A DNA stretch of 30,807 nucleotides from Bacteroidales bacterium UBA5206. Lineage in GTDB: Bacteria > Bacteroidota > Bacteroidia > Bacteroidales > Tenuifilaceae. This document shows, in pieces, positions 16,078 through 24,364 of the stretch. The stretch is from positions 1 through 30,807 of the forward strand of contig DHVO01000232.1 in assembly GCA_002412705.1 (NCBI GenBank), given 5' to 3'. How positions within the stretch are numbered: the first letter of the stretch is position 1; each line of letters starts with the position of its first letter. A model generated the notes under the pieces. The model was not told the DNA's origin. It made no database searches and saw nothing but the letters and a program-made list of their open reading frames with translations. The translations under genes and the position numbers were made by a program.

Positions 16078-16239
16078 TTAGAATACAAATCTAAAGGCGG
16101 TTGGCTGTGTCACCGCTCGATTATTCTTCGAGGCTTTGTATTGTATATGGGAGGAAACGCAAAGCCCATTTACTCTAAAACCCAGCATCTCTTGTATGCT
16201 TTCTAGTGCAAAAACAAGATTTTCTTTGCGGGTTATACC
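16078..16239 (-). pseudogene. Possible C-terminal fragment of a protein gene
   Basis: The minus strand is open for 53 codons up to a TAA at 16078-16080, with a protein-like sequence (contains E-S-I-Q-E-M-L-G-F and ends T-Q-P-T-A-F-R-F-V-F). The ending faintly recalls the Q-K-P-T-x-K/R-W-V-F end motif of some IS4/IS1634-type transposases. There is no start codon and upstream frames are broken. It may be a transposase scrap or chance. The plus-strand frame over the same bases (16136-16327) is less convincing. Confidence 0.2.
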
Positions 16240-16446
16240 TCATTTGCAGGGGGATTATTGTATGCTTTTTCTTCAGAGTCAATGGTATGGGGGTATTTTG
16301 TTTGCAAATATTAATTACAGGGAGTAATTAGTCTCGTTTAAAGTGTTATTTATCCATTATCCTTGCAACCGTGTTGATATAAGTCTATATCTTGTTTTCT
16401 AATTTTTTCCTGTATTAGATACAACCATATATTGACCTTATACTAA
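16240..16446. other. Non-coding AT-rich stretch before the envelope operon
   Basis: I see no gene, RNA or clear repeat in this interval. Confidence 0.4.
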
Positions 16447-16476
16447 TTATATTTTATTTTTAATGAACTATCTTTA
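16447..16476 (+). promoter_or_regulatory. Possible promoter of the envelope operon
   Basis: TTA (16447-16449), a 19-base spacer and TATCTTTA (16469-16476) match the Bacteroidota -33/-7 consensus with one mismatch in each element. It lies 30 bases before the ATG at 16506. The match is imperfect in AT-rich DNA, so confidence is low. Confidence 0.35.
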
Positions 16477-16505
16477 CCTAGAAATTTGCAAATAACCCAA
16501 ATATC

Positions 16506-18161
16506 ATGAAACGAATACCCATTACTCTTGTAGGGTTGGCTTTGTTTGGATTGGTGACTAGCTGTTACGATTTTTCTAAATTCGATAACATCACCATCGA
16601 TCCAGTCGATACCGACATGGCGTTCCCTGTTATTAACTCATCAATTACATTTAAGGAGCTTGTAGAGCGAGGCGATGAGAATACCATTGTTGGTATTTAC
16701 CCTGGAACCAATCAATTCTATGTTTCATTTAGAGATACCAATGAGTTTGGTTTGGCAAGCGACCAGTTTACCATTCCTTCTCAGTCTTTCTCCGAGAGTG
16801 TTGAGTGGCCCTTCCCAAGCATTCCTTTAGTAGAGTCGGATGTGGATTATGACTTCGAGGAATCCTTTGAGGAGTCGTTTACCGCAATTAATGGCGTTGA
16901 GCTAAAGTCCATAGACCTCTCTGCAGGTTCCATAACAATTAGCCTTAACAACAGTTTTAGCCATCCAATATCTGGAAACCTGATTCTTGTGTCGTTAAAG
17001 GAAGCCGATGGAACCTCGGTTGTTGTTCCATTTAACATCCCTGCTAATGGAGCCGATAATATAGATGTTGCAATGGCAAACCGCACGCTGGATTTGTATA
17101 GTACAGCAAACGATACATATAATACGTTTGCCTATAGCGTTTCGGCCACAATTACAACCAACAGCACTGCAGGAATATACACAGGACAGGGGGTTTCTTT
17201 TAACATGAACATTGGTGGGCTCGACTTTAACGAGCTTAGGGGCGAGTTCAACTACAGCTTCGATACCGATTATCTATTCTCCTCTCTCGATATCTTTAGC
17301 TCTGCCTACATTTCGAATATGCACCTTGCCGATCCTCGTTTGGAGCTTACTCTAGAGAATGGATTTGGTATTCCATCATCCCTATCGCTCTTTAAATTTG
17401 AGTTTGTAAATACCAATACACCCGCTTTAGTTAATGTCGCTAATGAGGGGGTTCTTGGTGAGGAGGATTTGAAAATATCCCTTCCCAACTACTTGGCGCC
17501 CGCAACAGAAAACACGCAATACGGTACATCTCTATATAAGCTTAACGGACAAAACTCTAACATTGAAGATATTTTTGATATTGCTCCAAACCAGCTAAAC
17601 TTTGGTGCAACATTCACATTGGGCGATAACTCTGGCGACCACAATCAGTTTGTTAGACGCGATAGCAAAATCAACTTCATATCGTACATTGAGGTTCCGC
17701 TTGAGGGGTGGGCTACAACACTTGTTTTGCAAGATACACTTGAAAATATTGAGTGGCCATCAATTGATGATTTGGGCGAGGTTGACGAGGAATCCCTTGA
17801 TGTTGAGCTGCGGTTTATTTTCAACAATGGGTTACCTCTAGATATGAACATGCAGGTACTTTTTGTTGATGATAACGAAAATCCAATCACGTCTCTTTTT
17901 GATGATCCTGGGCTAACTCCTTTCCTTGAAAGCGCTCCTATTGGACCCAATGGCGAGTCGGTAGGTAAAACCCCAGTTCTGGTTCCAGTGCATGTTAAAA
18001 AGGCCAAGTACGATTTAATGGCTAGTGCAACCCAGATGATAGTGCAGTATCAGGTTAATACTGGTGGAGAAGTGCAGCAGAACGTAAAGATTTTATCCAC
18101 CAACGAGATTGATTTGCTGCTTACCGTGAGAATGAAAGGAACCATAAAACCTAACAAGTAG
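16506..18161 (+). CDS. Secreted beta-rich lipoprotein of unknown function
   Basis: This 551-residue protein starts with a lipoprotein signal peptide; the lipobox V-T-S-C gives acylated Cys20. The following Y-D-F-S-K-F-D-N-I sequence and acidic residues after the Cys fit outer-membrane export in Bacteroidota. The rest is a regular alternation of beta strands with many S/T/N/D turns and no catalytic motif, consistent with several beta-sandwich domains. It opens a three-gene run: its stop is 5 bases before the GTG start of the DUF5723-like gene, which is followed by the OmpA-like gene. This order suggests an outer-membrane complex in which it is a surface or periplasmic lipoprotein partner. I do not recognise a named family. 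Confidence 0.8.
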   Translation: MKRIPITLVGLALFGLVTSCYDFSKFDNITIDPVDTDMAFPVINSSITFKELVERGDENTIVGIYPGTNQFYVSFRDTNEFGLASDQFTIPSQSFSESVEWPFPSIPLVESDVDYDFEESFEESFTAINGVELKSIDLSAGSITISLNNSFSHPISGNLILVSLKEADGTSVVVPFNIPANGADNIDVAMANRTLDLYSTANDTYNTFAYSVSATITTNSTAGIYTGQGVSFNMNIGGLDFNELRGEFNYSFDTDYLFSSLDIFSSAYISNMHLADPRLELTLENGFGIPSSLSLFKFEFVNTNTPALVNVANEGVLGEEDLKISLPNYLAPATENTQYGTSLYKLNGQNSNIEDIFDIAPNQLNFGATFTLGDNSGDHNQFVRRDSKINFISYIEVPLEGWATTLVLQDTLENIEWPSIDDLGEVDEESLDVELRFIFNNGLPLDMNMQVLFVDDNENPITSLFDDPGLTPFLESAPIGPNGESVGKTPVLVPVHVKKAKYDLMASATQMIVQYQVNTGGEVQQNVKILSTNEIDLLLTVRMKGTIKPNK

Positions 18162-18166
18162 TTGCC

Positions 18167-19525
18167 GTGAAAAAGATATTCTATACCCTAATCATAGCTT
18201 TTGCTGGATTTAGTTCCTTTGCTCAATCGGAACTCTCGTTACCCATGTTTAAAGACGTGTTTCAGTCCAGCTACATAAATCCCGTTGTTCGTCCCGAGTT
18301 TACCACAAGTATTGGACTTCCTGGTGTTTCGGGTATTTATGGGCAGTTCATTTTTAATGGAACGGTAACCTCAAATGTGTTCGAAGAGCGGAATAACGAA
18401 ATTGTACTGCTTCCCGACCAGCTACTAAAGGAGTCGAAGGACAAAAACCTAATTCATGCCAATTTTAACGCCGACATATTCCACCTTCGGTTTAAATCTA
18501 ACAATTGGTTCTACTGGTTTGGCGCTAGGTTACACTCCGACAACCAGTTTACCTACGCTAAGGATTTAATTGGATTGGCCGTGCAGGGCAATGGTGCTTA
18601 CATAGGAAAAACAATTGACCTATCTAATACCACCATTAACCTTTCCCAGTATTTGGAAACCACCATTGGCGCATCCAAATCCTATAAGAAATGGGTTTTT
18701 GGCGGTAGGTTTAGTATGCTATATGGATTGGCCAATGTACAGTTTAACCCCGATGACCTAAGCATACAGATTCAGGACTCTACCTACGCGCACACCTTTA
18801 GCGCCAATGCGGTTATGAATACGGCCGGAATCCCCAGGAATAAGTACAACGAGCCCGATTTTGAACACGTTGATGGCGACTGGGCACTCGATAATTACTC
18901 CAGCCTAAAGAACCGCGGCTATGCTCTTAGCATGGGTGCCTCCTACAGCTACGATAGCAGAACTACCTTTACCGTTGCCATATCCGATTTGGGATTCATA
19001 AACTGGAAGGATAGCGTAATGAATTATCGGGTTAAGGGTAGCGATACTTTTCATGGGTTAGATGCCCTAAGTGATTGGCTTTACAACAGGGAAACCAATC
19101 CCGACTCCCTAATAGAGGATTTCATGGATAACTTTGACGATGAAAAAACATCCAAAAGTTACAGAACCTGGCTTGCTCCTAAGTTTTATCTAGCAGCAAA
19201 CTACCAGATTGCTCGCCGCACCCATTTTGGCGCATCGTTCTATGCTGTGTATAACCACAAGTTTTACCCCGCATTCACCATTTCGTTAACCCAAGGCGCT
19301 GGGCGTTTCCTAAATCTACTGGCTAGCGTGTCGGCAAATCAGCGAACCTTAACCAACCTAGGGCTTGGGTTGGTTGTAAAGCCCGGACCGTTCCAAATTT
19401 ATGTTGTAGCGGACAATCTTTACCCGTTAATCAATCCACTTAAGTTTACCAATGCAAACATTCGCATAGGTATGAACCTAGTGTTTGGAAGGGTGGTTCC
19501 ACCAGCAGGACTTCCTTATAGGTAG
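18167..19525 (+). CDS. DUF5723-like outer-membrane beta-barrel protein
   Basis: This 452-residue protein has a signal peptide ending S-F-A-Q near residue 20. The body is rich in aromatic, amphipathic strands (for example W-F-Y-W-F-G-A-R-L and G-A-S-F-Y-A-V-Y) and ends in hydrophobic-aromatic strands close to the C-terminus (M-N-L-V-F-G), all typical of an outer-membrane beta-barrel. The N-terminal part after the signal (S-S-Y-I-N-P and G-L-P-G-V-S-G) resembles the Bacteroidota DUF5723 family, which is related in style to PorP/SprF-type barrels. No in-frame ATG is available nearby, so it starts with GTG, 5 bases after the previous stop; this implies translational coupling. Function is unknown. 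A role as the membrane partner of the OmpA-like protein downstream is inferred from order and from PorP-OmpA pairs. Confidence 0.8.
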   Translation: MKKIFYTLIIAFAGFSSFAQSELSLPMFKDVFQSSYINPVVRPEFTTSIGLPGVSGIYGQFIFNGTVTSNVFEERNNEIVLLPDQLLKESKDKNLIHANFNADIFHLRFKSNNWFYWFGARLHSDNQFTYAKDLIGLAVQGNGAYIGKTIDLSNTTINLSQYLETTIGASKSYKKWVFGGRFSMLYGLANVQFNPDDLSIQIQDSTYAHTFSANAVMNTAGIPRNKYNEPDFEHVDGDWALDNYSSLKNRGYALSMGASYSYDSRTTFTVAISDLGFINWKDSVMNYRVKGSDTFHGLDALSDWLYNRETNPDSLIEDFMDNFDDEKTSKSYRTWLAPKFYLAANYQIARRTHFGASFYAVYNHKFYPAFTISLTQGAGRFLNLLASVSANQRTLTNLGLGLVVKPGPFQIYVVADNLYPLINPLKFTNANIRIGMNLVFGRVVPPAGLPYR

Positions 19526-19545
19526 TAAAGGTGCTGTAACTTAAA

Positions 19546-21927
19546 ATGAAAAAGACAATTATGAAGAAGATAGCCATAAACTTTTTACCAATACTGTTAC
19601 TGGTATTACTTGCTGGATGCCTCTTTGCCCAAACCACATTTAATCCAGTAAACCTTGGCCCTACAGTTAATACCGAGTATGCCGAAGTAAACCCCGTTAT
19701 TTCTACCGATGGTAACACGCTCTATTTTAGCCGTGTTAACCATCCCGAAAATACCTACGGTACCGACAACAGTCAGGATATTTGGTACACCACCAAAAAC
19801 GCTGATGGTACTTGGTCGCAGGCAAAACGACTTCCCAACAACGTTAATGTGGCAAGGTATAACACTATACTATCGGCACTTAGCGATGGGAATACGTTTA
19901 TAATAAGCGGTTCCTTTAATGCCAGAGGTACAGAATGGGTTGGCCGCGGGATATCTGTTGTTGAGCGCATAGATGAAAACACTTGGTCTAACCCTAAACC
20001 AATAAAAGTACGCCGAATTCACCGGAAGGATAGAGGTCGTGGAAGCTATGCCTATATGACCCCCGATGGTGAGCTGCTATTCTTTGCCATTACCCCTAGC
20101 CCTAATAGTAAGCGGTTATCAATATATGTATCAAAACGGGTAGGAGAGTGGAAGTATAGCAAGCCAAAGATGCTAAGTGGCAAAGTTAACGATGGGCGTA
20201 CCAACGAGGCTCCCTTTGTTACTCCCGATAAAAAGGTGCTATTCTTTGCATCGAATGTTGACGATAGCAAAAACATGGATTTTTACTACTGCAATCAGGT
20301 TAGCGATGGCGAGTACCGTAAGTGGTCCAAGCCAGTCCCCGTTGGTGAACCAATAAATACAGCAAACTGGGACTCATACTATAAGCAGAACGAGAAGGGT
20401 AGTTGGGCATACTTTAGCTCAATAACCAACTCTACTGGGAAGTCCGATATTTTTAGCGTGAAGCTTTTTGAGGAGAATCCGTTCATTAAGGTTCGTGGGT
20501 TAATCCTAAACCAGGCCGATCAAACCCTAATGCTAGCCGACACGGCTTACCGAATACTAGTTAACGGGAAGGAGTGGGAGAATATTAAGGTAGATAAGGT
20601 TGCCGCAACCTACGAGGTAACCCTTCCGCTAGGAGCAGCATATACGCTTAAACCCGAGATGGAGAGCTGGAATGGCATTTCAACAGACATTGATGCTACC
20701 AACCTTAAAGAGTACACAGAAACCGATGTAAATCTGTATTTTACATCAATCCCTTATGTTCTTGTAAAGGGTAAGATTGTAAACACTAGGACAAACCAGC
20801 AGCTGCCAATGGAGAGGAATCCTAGAATACTCATTAACGGAGAGGAATCGGATTCTGTTAAGTTCGACTTATACTCTTCTGCATTCCAGGCATTGCTCCC
20901 ACTTGGACAAAAATACGTTTTTAGTGCAAGGGTACCAAATTTCATTGCTACTGTTGATACTGTTGATGTTACTACTGAGCGCTCCTATGTAGAGAAGGAG
21001 ATTGTACTTAATGTTTCCTCTGTTCCTTGGGTACGCATTAATGGTATTGCAATGGATAATGCAACATTTACTCCTATACTAGGGGAGAGCAATCCAAAGC
21101 TGGTTATAAATGGTGCTGTAGCAGATTCAATCCAGATTGACTCCTTAACGGGTGCGTTTAGGGTTAACCTTCCTTTTGGGGCGCAGTACAAACTGGGTAT
21201 AGCCTCGCCAAGCTACAATACTGTTGATAACAACATCGATTTGAGCACATATACCGAGTTTACCACTATATCAACAAACGTATTTGCTGAGCGTAAGGAT
21301 GCTAATATTGCAACCCTAGAGGGTTCCATAATAAACACAAAAACTGGCAAGCCACTTGAGGCTGGTGTTAAGGTTAGGCTCAAGATTAATGGTGTTGAGT
21401 CCGATGCTTTCCGCTTCGATACCACTTCATCAACATACAAGTTAAAGCTGCCCATAGGCTTATCGTACGACTTAACTCCATCGGTTAAGAACTTCTATAA
21501 TAAGTACGAACCTGTAGATTTAACCAAGGTTGCTGCACGAACTGTAATACCAAAGAACTTCTATGTTACACCAATTGAGGTAGGACAATCTGTTAACATT
21601 GAGAATATCTACTTCGAAACAGGAAAGAGTACGCTTAAGGTGGAATCGTTCAAATCCCTAAACGCTCTTGTTGAGTTCTTGCAGGAGTACCCAAATGTGA
21701 AGGTTGAGATTGGTGGTCATACCGATAATGTTGGTGGAGCCGATATTAATCAGCGTATTTCTGAGCAACGCGCCAAAGAGGTGGCAAACTACGCAATAAT
21801 GATGGGAATTGACGCTTCGCGTGTAACATCAAAGGGTTATGGTATGACTAAACCTAAGGCAACTAATAAAACTGCTGCGGGTAGGGCACAAAACCGTAGG
21901 GTTGAGTTTACTATAACTGGAATATAG
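19546..21927 (+). CDS. OmpA-family lipoprotein with PD40-like propeller and four internal repeats
   Basis: The signal sequence ends in lipobox L-A-G-C (Cys25), although F-A-Q just after it would also suit signal peptidase I. Residues about 40-305 contain WD40-like PD40 blades (I-S-T-D-G-N-T-L-Y-F-S-R, then Y-M-T-P-D-G-E-L-L-F-F and F-V-T-P-D-K-K-V-L-F-F). Four diverged repeats of about 90 residues follow, starting near 311, 401, 491 and 586. Each begins with a V-x-G strand and has an I-N-G-x-E/V segment followed by L-P-L/F-G; they could be carboxypeptidase-regulatory-like beta-sandwiches. The C-terminus (681-793) is an OmpA peptidoglycan-binding domain with G-G-H-T-D-N-V-G-G and the R-A-K-E-V and N-R-R-V-E-F segments. 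The layout resembles PorE of the type IX system but lacks a visible TPR part. It is the last gene before a strong terminator. Confidence 0.88.
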   Translation: MKKTIMKKIAINFLPILLLVLLAGCLFAQTTFNPVNLGPTVNTEYAEVNPVISTDGNTLYFSRVNHPENTYGTDNSQDIWYTTKNADGTWSQAKRLPNNVNVARYNTILSALSDGNTFIISGSFNARGTEWVGRGISVVERIDENTWSNPKPIKVRRIHRKDRGRGSYAYMTPDGELLFFAITPSPNSKRLSIYVSKRVGEWKYSKPKMLSGKVNDGRTNEAPFVTPDKKVLFFASNVDDSKNMDFYYCNQVSDGEYRKWSKPVPVGEPINTANWDSYYKQNEKGSWAYFSSITNSTGKSDIFSVKLFEENPFIKVRGLILNQADQTLMLADTAYRILVNGKEWENIKVDKVAATYEVTLPLGAAYTLKPEMESWNGISTDIDATNLKEYTETDVNLYFTSIPYVLVKGKIVNTRTNQQLPMERNPRILINGEESDSVKFDLYSSAFQALLPLGQKYVFSARVPNFIATVDTVDVTTERSYVEKEIVLNVSSVPWVRINGIAMDNATFTPILGESNPKLVINGAVADSIQIDSLTGAFRVNLPFGAQYKLGIASPSYNTVDNNIDLSTYTEFTTISTNVFAERKDANIATLEGSIINTKTGKPLEAGVKVRLKINGVESDAFRFDTTSSTYKLKLPIGLSYDLTPSVKNFYNKYEPVDLTKVAARTVIPKNFYVTPIEVGQSVNIENIYFETGKSTLKVESFKSLNALVEFLQEYPNVKVEIGGHTDNVGGADINQRISEQRAKEVANYAIMMGIDASRVTSKGYGMTKPKATNKTAAGRAQNRRVEFTITGI

Positions 21928-21946
21928 AGCATTTGCTTTGCTAAGG

Positions 21947-21977
21947 AAACGCACCAGAAATTGGTGCGTTTTTTTTT
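21947..21977 (+). terminator. Rho-independent terminator of the envelope operon
   Basis: A 10-bp perfect stem (AAACGCACCA paired with TGGTGCGTTT, 5-base loop GAAAT) runs into nine T residues (21969-21977), 19 bases after the OmpA-like stop codon. Confidence 0.95.
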
Positions 21978-21984
21978 GGCACTA

Positions 21985-22015
21985 TTGATTAATATAAAAT
22001 AAACTTATATATTAG
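21985..22015 (+). promoter_or_regulatory. Putative padR promoter
   Basis: TTG (21985-21987), a 20-base spacer and TATATTAG (22008-22015) approximate the Bacteroidota -33/-7 consensus (one mismatch in the -7, one extra spacer base). The -7 lies within the inverted repeat described next, so a bound repressor would block it. Confidence 0.45.
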
Positions 22016-22030
22016 CTGCATATATATAAG
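22004..22030. promoter_or_regulatory. Perfect inverted repeat, candidate PadR operator
   Basis: CTTATATAT (22004-22012) and ATATATAAG (22022-22030) are exact reverse complements with a 9-base spacer, ending 5 bases before the padR start. The site overlaps the putative -7. PadR regulators usually bind such dyads and repress their own promoters. Confidence 0.65.
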
Positions 22031-22035
22031 ATGCC

Positions 22036-22371
22036 ATGATATCGAACGATTTGTTAAAAGGAACCCTTCGTACTATAGTACTTAAGTTGCTCAAGGAGCA
22101 CAAGAGGCTTTATGGTTACGAGATTACGCAAAAGGTGGAGGAACTTTCTGGCGGAAAGGTTAAGCTAACCTTTGGTGCACTTTATCCAGTGCTCCATAAG
22201 CTGGAGGCCGAGGGCTATGTGGTAACCGATAAGGTTAACATAGGCAAACGTGTACGAATATACTATTCGCTAACTCCCGAAGGGGTTAACTGGGCACAGG
22301 CGCTGGTAGATGAGTTTGAGGATTTTGTGAATACAATGCAGCTTATTCTCCAACCATATCCAGCAAAATGA
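22036..22371 (+). CDS. PadR-family transcriptional regulator
   Basis: This 111-residue protein is a typical PadR winged-helix regulator without the C-terminal coiled-coil extension. L-K-G-T-L at the start, Y-G-Y-E-I-T in the first helices, G-A-L-Y-P-V-L-H-K-L-E in the recognition-helix region (about residues 47-57), G-Y-V in the turn and the R-I-Y-Y-S-L-T-P-E-G wing (about 75-85) are all family-typical. It overlaps the next gene by 4 bases (ATGA), so the pair is translated together; PadR plus a membrane protein is a common Bacteroidota pairing. The inverted repeat just upstream suggests autorepression. Its inducing signal is not evident from the sequence. Confidence 0.95.
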   Translation: MISNDLLKGTLRTIVLKLLKEHKRLYGYEITQKVEELSGGKVKLTFGALYPVLHKLEAEGYVVTDKVNIGKRVRIYYSLTPEGVNWAQALVDEFEDFVNTMQLILQPYPAK

Positions 22372-23528
22372 GACCATTAAGTGACTTTGAATTCGAGTAC
22401 ATTCTTACCGACTTAGAGCATAAGGGGGTAACCGAGAAGCATATTCAATTGGAACTGGCCGACCATATTGGATGCCTTGTTGAGGAGAGCCCTTTGCTAG
22501 AAACCAATTTTATGCGTGCTTACGAACTGGTGGTAAGCACCTTTAAGTTGGATAGTCTAGGCGATTTACAGAGAAAAATTCTACTATCGGAAAACCTAAA
22601 ATTCCAAGCAATGAAAAAGTCAACCTACATTTTTGGAGCACTTAGCGCCATACTTATGGTAACAGGTGCAATATTTAAAACCTATCATCTAGCTGGTGCT
22701 GGGGTAATAATATTGCTAGCTTCGGTTCTTATTGTTTTTGTTTTTCTTCCAATGCTATTTTACACTACTTATAAAGAGGAGCCTTCAAAGCTTAGTCTGG
22801 CGCTATCGGTAATTGGGTTTACCGTTGCTGCTGCTATGCTACTGGGTTTGCTGTTTAAAATAATGCACTGGCCTGGCGCTAATATTATGCTGTTATCTGG
22901 TCAGGTTGCCATTGTTGTAGGTTTTTTCCCCGCCTATGTGCTCTCCATATTTCGTAATGCGCCCAATAGGCAAAAGGTGCCAATGTTTATTCTGCTAATA
23001 GCCGTAGCAGCATCGGTGCTGGTAATGCGCTCAAGTATTAGCTACTCCTACGATGTTAAGGAGATTTACATTAACAGGTACAAAACAGCTCTTGTGGCAA
23101 GCAAGCTTATTGCGCTGGATTCCGATGCTATAACAGATACGGTAAATACAGAAGCAGTAACCGATATAAAGGTACAAGCAAACCAGCTTATTGCGCTTTT
23201 GGAAACGGCTAGAACAAAGGTTCTTAGCGAAATTGGCGATTCGTTAACCATTGATTCCCGCCGCTTGGAAAGCGACAGGGTAACCAACCGGATTATGCTT
23301 TCGCAAGAGTACGGGCACCAAATTCATGAAGCCGTTGATGCTTTTAACAAGAAAATGAAAGGGTATGCAAAATCTGAGCGTACTCAAATGATTGTAGAAA
23401 GCTACCTAACCGGGCTCCCCAGGCTAGTTCACACTCCTGTTCTAATCACGCTTATTGATATTGCCGAGATGGAACGAAACATCCGTATGGTGGAGTACGA
23501 GGTGCTAAAGGACTTATCAAATAGCTAA
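22368..23528 (+). CDS. PadR-coupled membrane protein with GldL-like motifs
   Basis: The N-terminal 80 residues are soluble and begin with an L-x-D-x-E-F-E-Y-I-type segment seen in DUF1700-like partners of PadR regulators. About five to six membrane segments follow (around residues 83-103, 106-127, 138-158, 168-190, 203-222). Two segments carry related turns, A-I-F-K-T-Y-H-L-A-G-A near residue 103 and L-L-F-K-I-M-H-W-P-G-A near 162. The second matches the F-K-I-M-H-W-P-G-A signature of GldL, the membrane stator of the type IX secretion/gliding motor. The last 160 residues are helical and soluble, without the conserved Glu-bearing GldL context I could verify. It is coupled to padR by a 4-base overlap. 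Probably a membrane sensor or PadR-controlled effector; true GldL function is unlikely because gldM is not adjacent. Confidence 0.7.
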   Translation: MRPLSDFEFEYILTDLEHKGVTEKHIQLELADHIGCLVEESPLLETNFMRAYELVVSTFKLDSLGDLQRKILLSENLKFQAMKKSTYIFGALSAILMVTGAIFKTYHLAGAGVIILLASVLIVFVFLPMLFYTTYKEEPSKLSLALSVIGFTVAAAMLLGLLFKIMHWPGANIMLLSGQVAIVVGFFPAYVLSIFRNAPNRQKVPMFILLIAVAASVLVMRSSISYSYDVKEIYINRYKTALVASKLIALDSDAITDTVNTEAVTDIKVQANQLIALLETARTKVLSEIGDSLTIDSRRLESDRVTNRIMLSQEYGHQIHEAVDAFNKKMKGYAKSERTQMIVESYLTGLPRLVHTPVLITLIDIAEMERNIRMVEYEVLKDLSNS

Positions 23529-23541
23529 GCATTATAGTTTG

Positions 23542-23573
23542 AAGCGAATTGGCTGCATTATGCCAGTTCGCTT
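23542..23573. terminator. Bidirectional hairpin between convergent genes
   Basis: A 12-bp stem (23542-23553 with 23562-23573, one T-G wobble on the plus strand) with an 8-base loop lies between the convergent padR-operon and PhzF genes; its right arm is in the last codons of the PhzF-like gene. T-runs are short on both sides, so it is a probable but not ideal terminator. Confidence 0.55.
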
Positions 23574-24364
23574 TCATCCACTCGAATGGTGCCCTCTAAA
23601 TAGGTTATGGCATTTCCTTTAATTAGAACCCTATCACCCATATCGGTACAAAATAGCTCTCCGCTGCGTTGGGATAGCTGTTGTGCGTACAGTTGCTTTT
23701 TTCCTAATCGCTCACACCAATAGGGCACAAGGCTACAGTGAGCTGAGCCTGTAACAGGATCCTCAAAAATAGTGGCTTGTGGTGTAAAGAACCGTGATAC
23801 AAAATCGGCCTCTTTGCCTGGTGCAGTAACAACAACCCCACCTGGATCTAAGTTTATTCTATCAATAAGCCTCCTATTTGGGGCAAGGGATTCTATTTCC
23901 TCTTGAGTTTCGTAAACCAGAACATAATCCCGGGCAAGAAGAACTTCCTTGGGTTGGATGTTTAAGCTTTCGGCAATTTCTATGGGGAGGTGCGCTGGGA
24001 AGGGTTTCCGGTGCGGAAAATCTAGAACAAGTAAATCGCCTTCACGGCCCACGGATAAATCGCCTGAGGCTGATTTGAAGTGAATGTGCTGCCCATCATA
24101 TCCCTTGTGGTTAAATATTACGTGTGCAGTTGCAAGCGTAGCATGGCCGCAAAGGTCCATTTCTATGTCGGGAGTGAACCAGCGTAGGTGGAAGCTGTCC
24201 CCTTTTCTGGTGAAGAACGCTGTTTCTGCAACGCCATTCTCTTTGGCAATGCTAAGCAGTGTGTTGTTGGGTAGCCAATCCTTTAGCATCACAACGCAGG
24301 CCGAGTTACCCCTAAAAACCTTACTGGTGAATGCGTCCACTTGATATATTGGTAGTGTTATCAT
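23558..24364 (-). CDS. PhzF-family isomerase
   Basis: This 268-residue protein has the PhzF/diaminopimelate-epimerase fold pattern. Y-Q-V-D-A-F near the start, G-N-S-A-C-V-V (residues 19-25), A-E-T-A-F-F with the proposed catalytic Glu47, L-C-G-H-A-T-L-A-T-A near residue 71, and F-E-D-P-V-T-G-S-A-H-C near 205 are all family hallmarks. Characterised PhzF isomerises dihydrohydroxyanthranilate in phenazine synthesis, but family members in Bacteroidota lack the other phenazine genes and their substrate is usually unknown. Here no phz genes are near. It overlaps the preceding DUF2809-like gene by an ATGA (24361-24364), so the two are co-expressed. Confidence 0.9.
   Translation of the reverse strand: MITLPIYQVDAFTSKVFRGNSACVVMLKDWLPNNTLLSIAKENGVAETAFFTRKGDSFHLRWFTPDIEMDLCGHATLATAHVIFNHKGYDGQHIHFKSASGDLSVGREGDLLVLDFPHRKPFPAHLPIEIAESLNIQPKEVLLARDYVLVYETQEEIESLAPNRRLIDRINLDPGGVVVTAPGKEADFVSRFFTPQATIFEDPVTGSAHCSLVPYWCERLGKKQLYAQQLSQRSGELFCTDMGDRVLIKGNAITYLEGTIRVDESELA

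Noticed and set aside
16136..16327. Plus-strand frame of 63 residues
   Set aside because: No recognisable protein pattern, no promoter or ribosome site, and the opposite strand looks slightly more protein-like.
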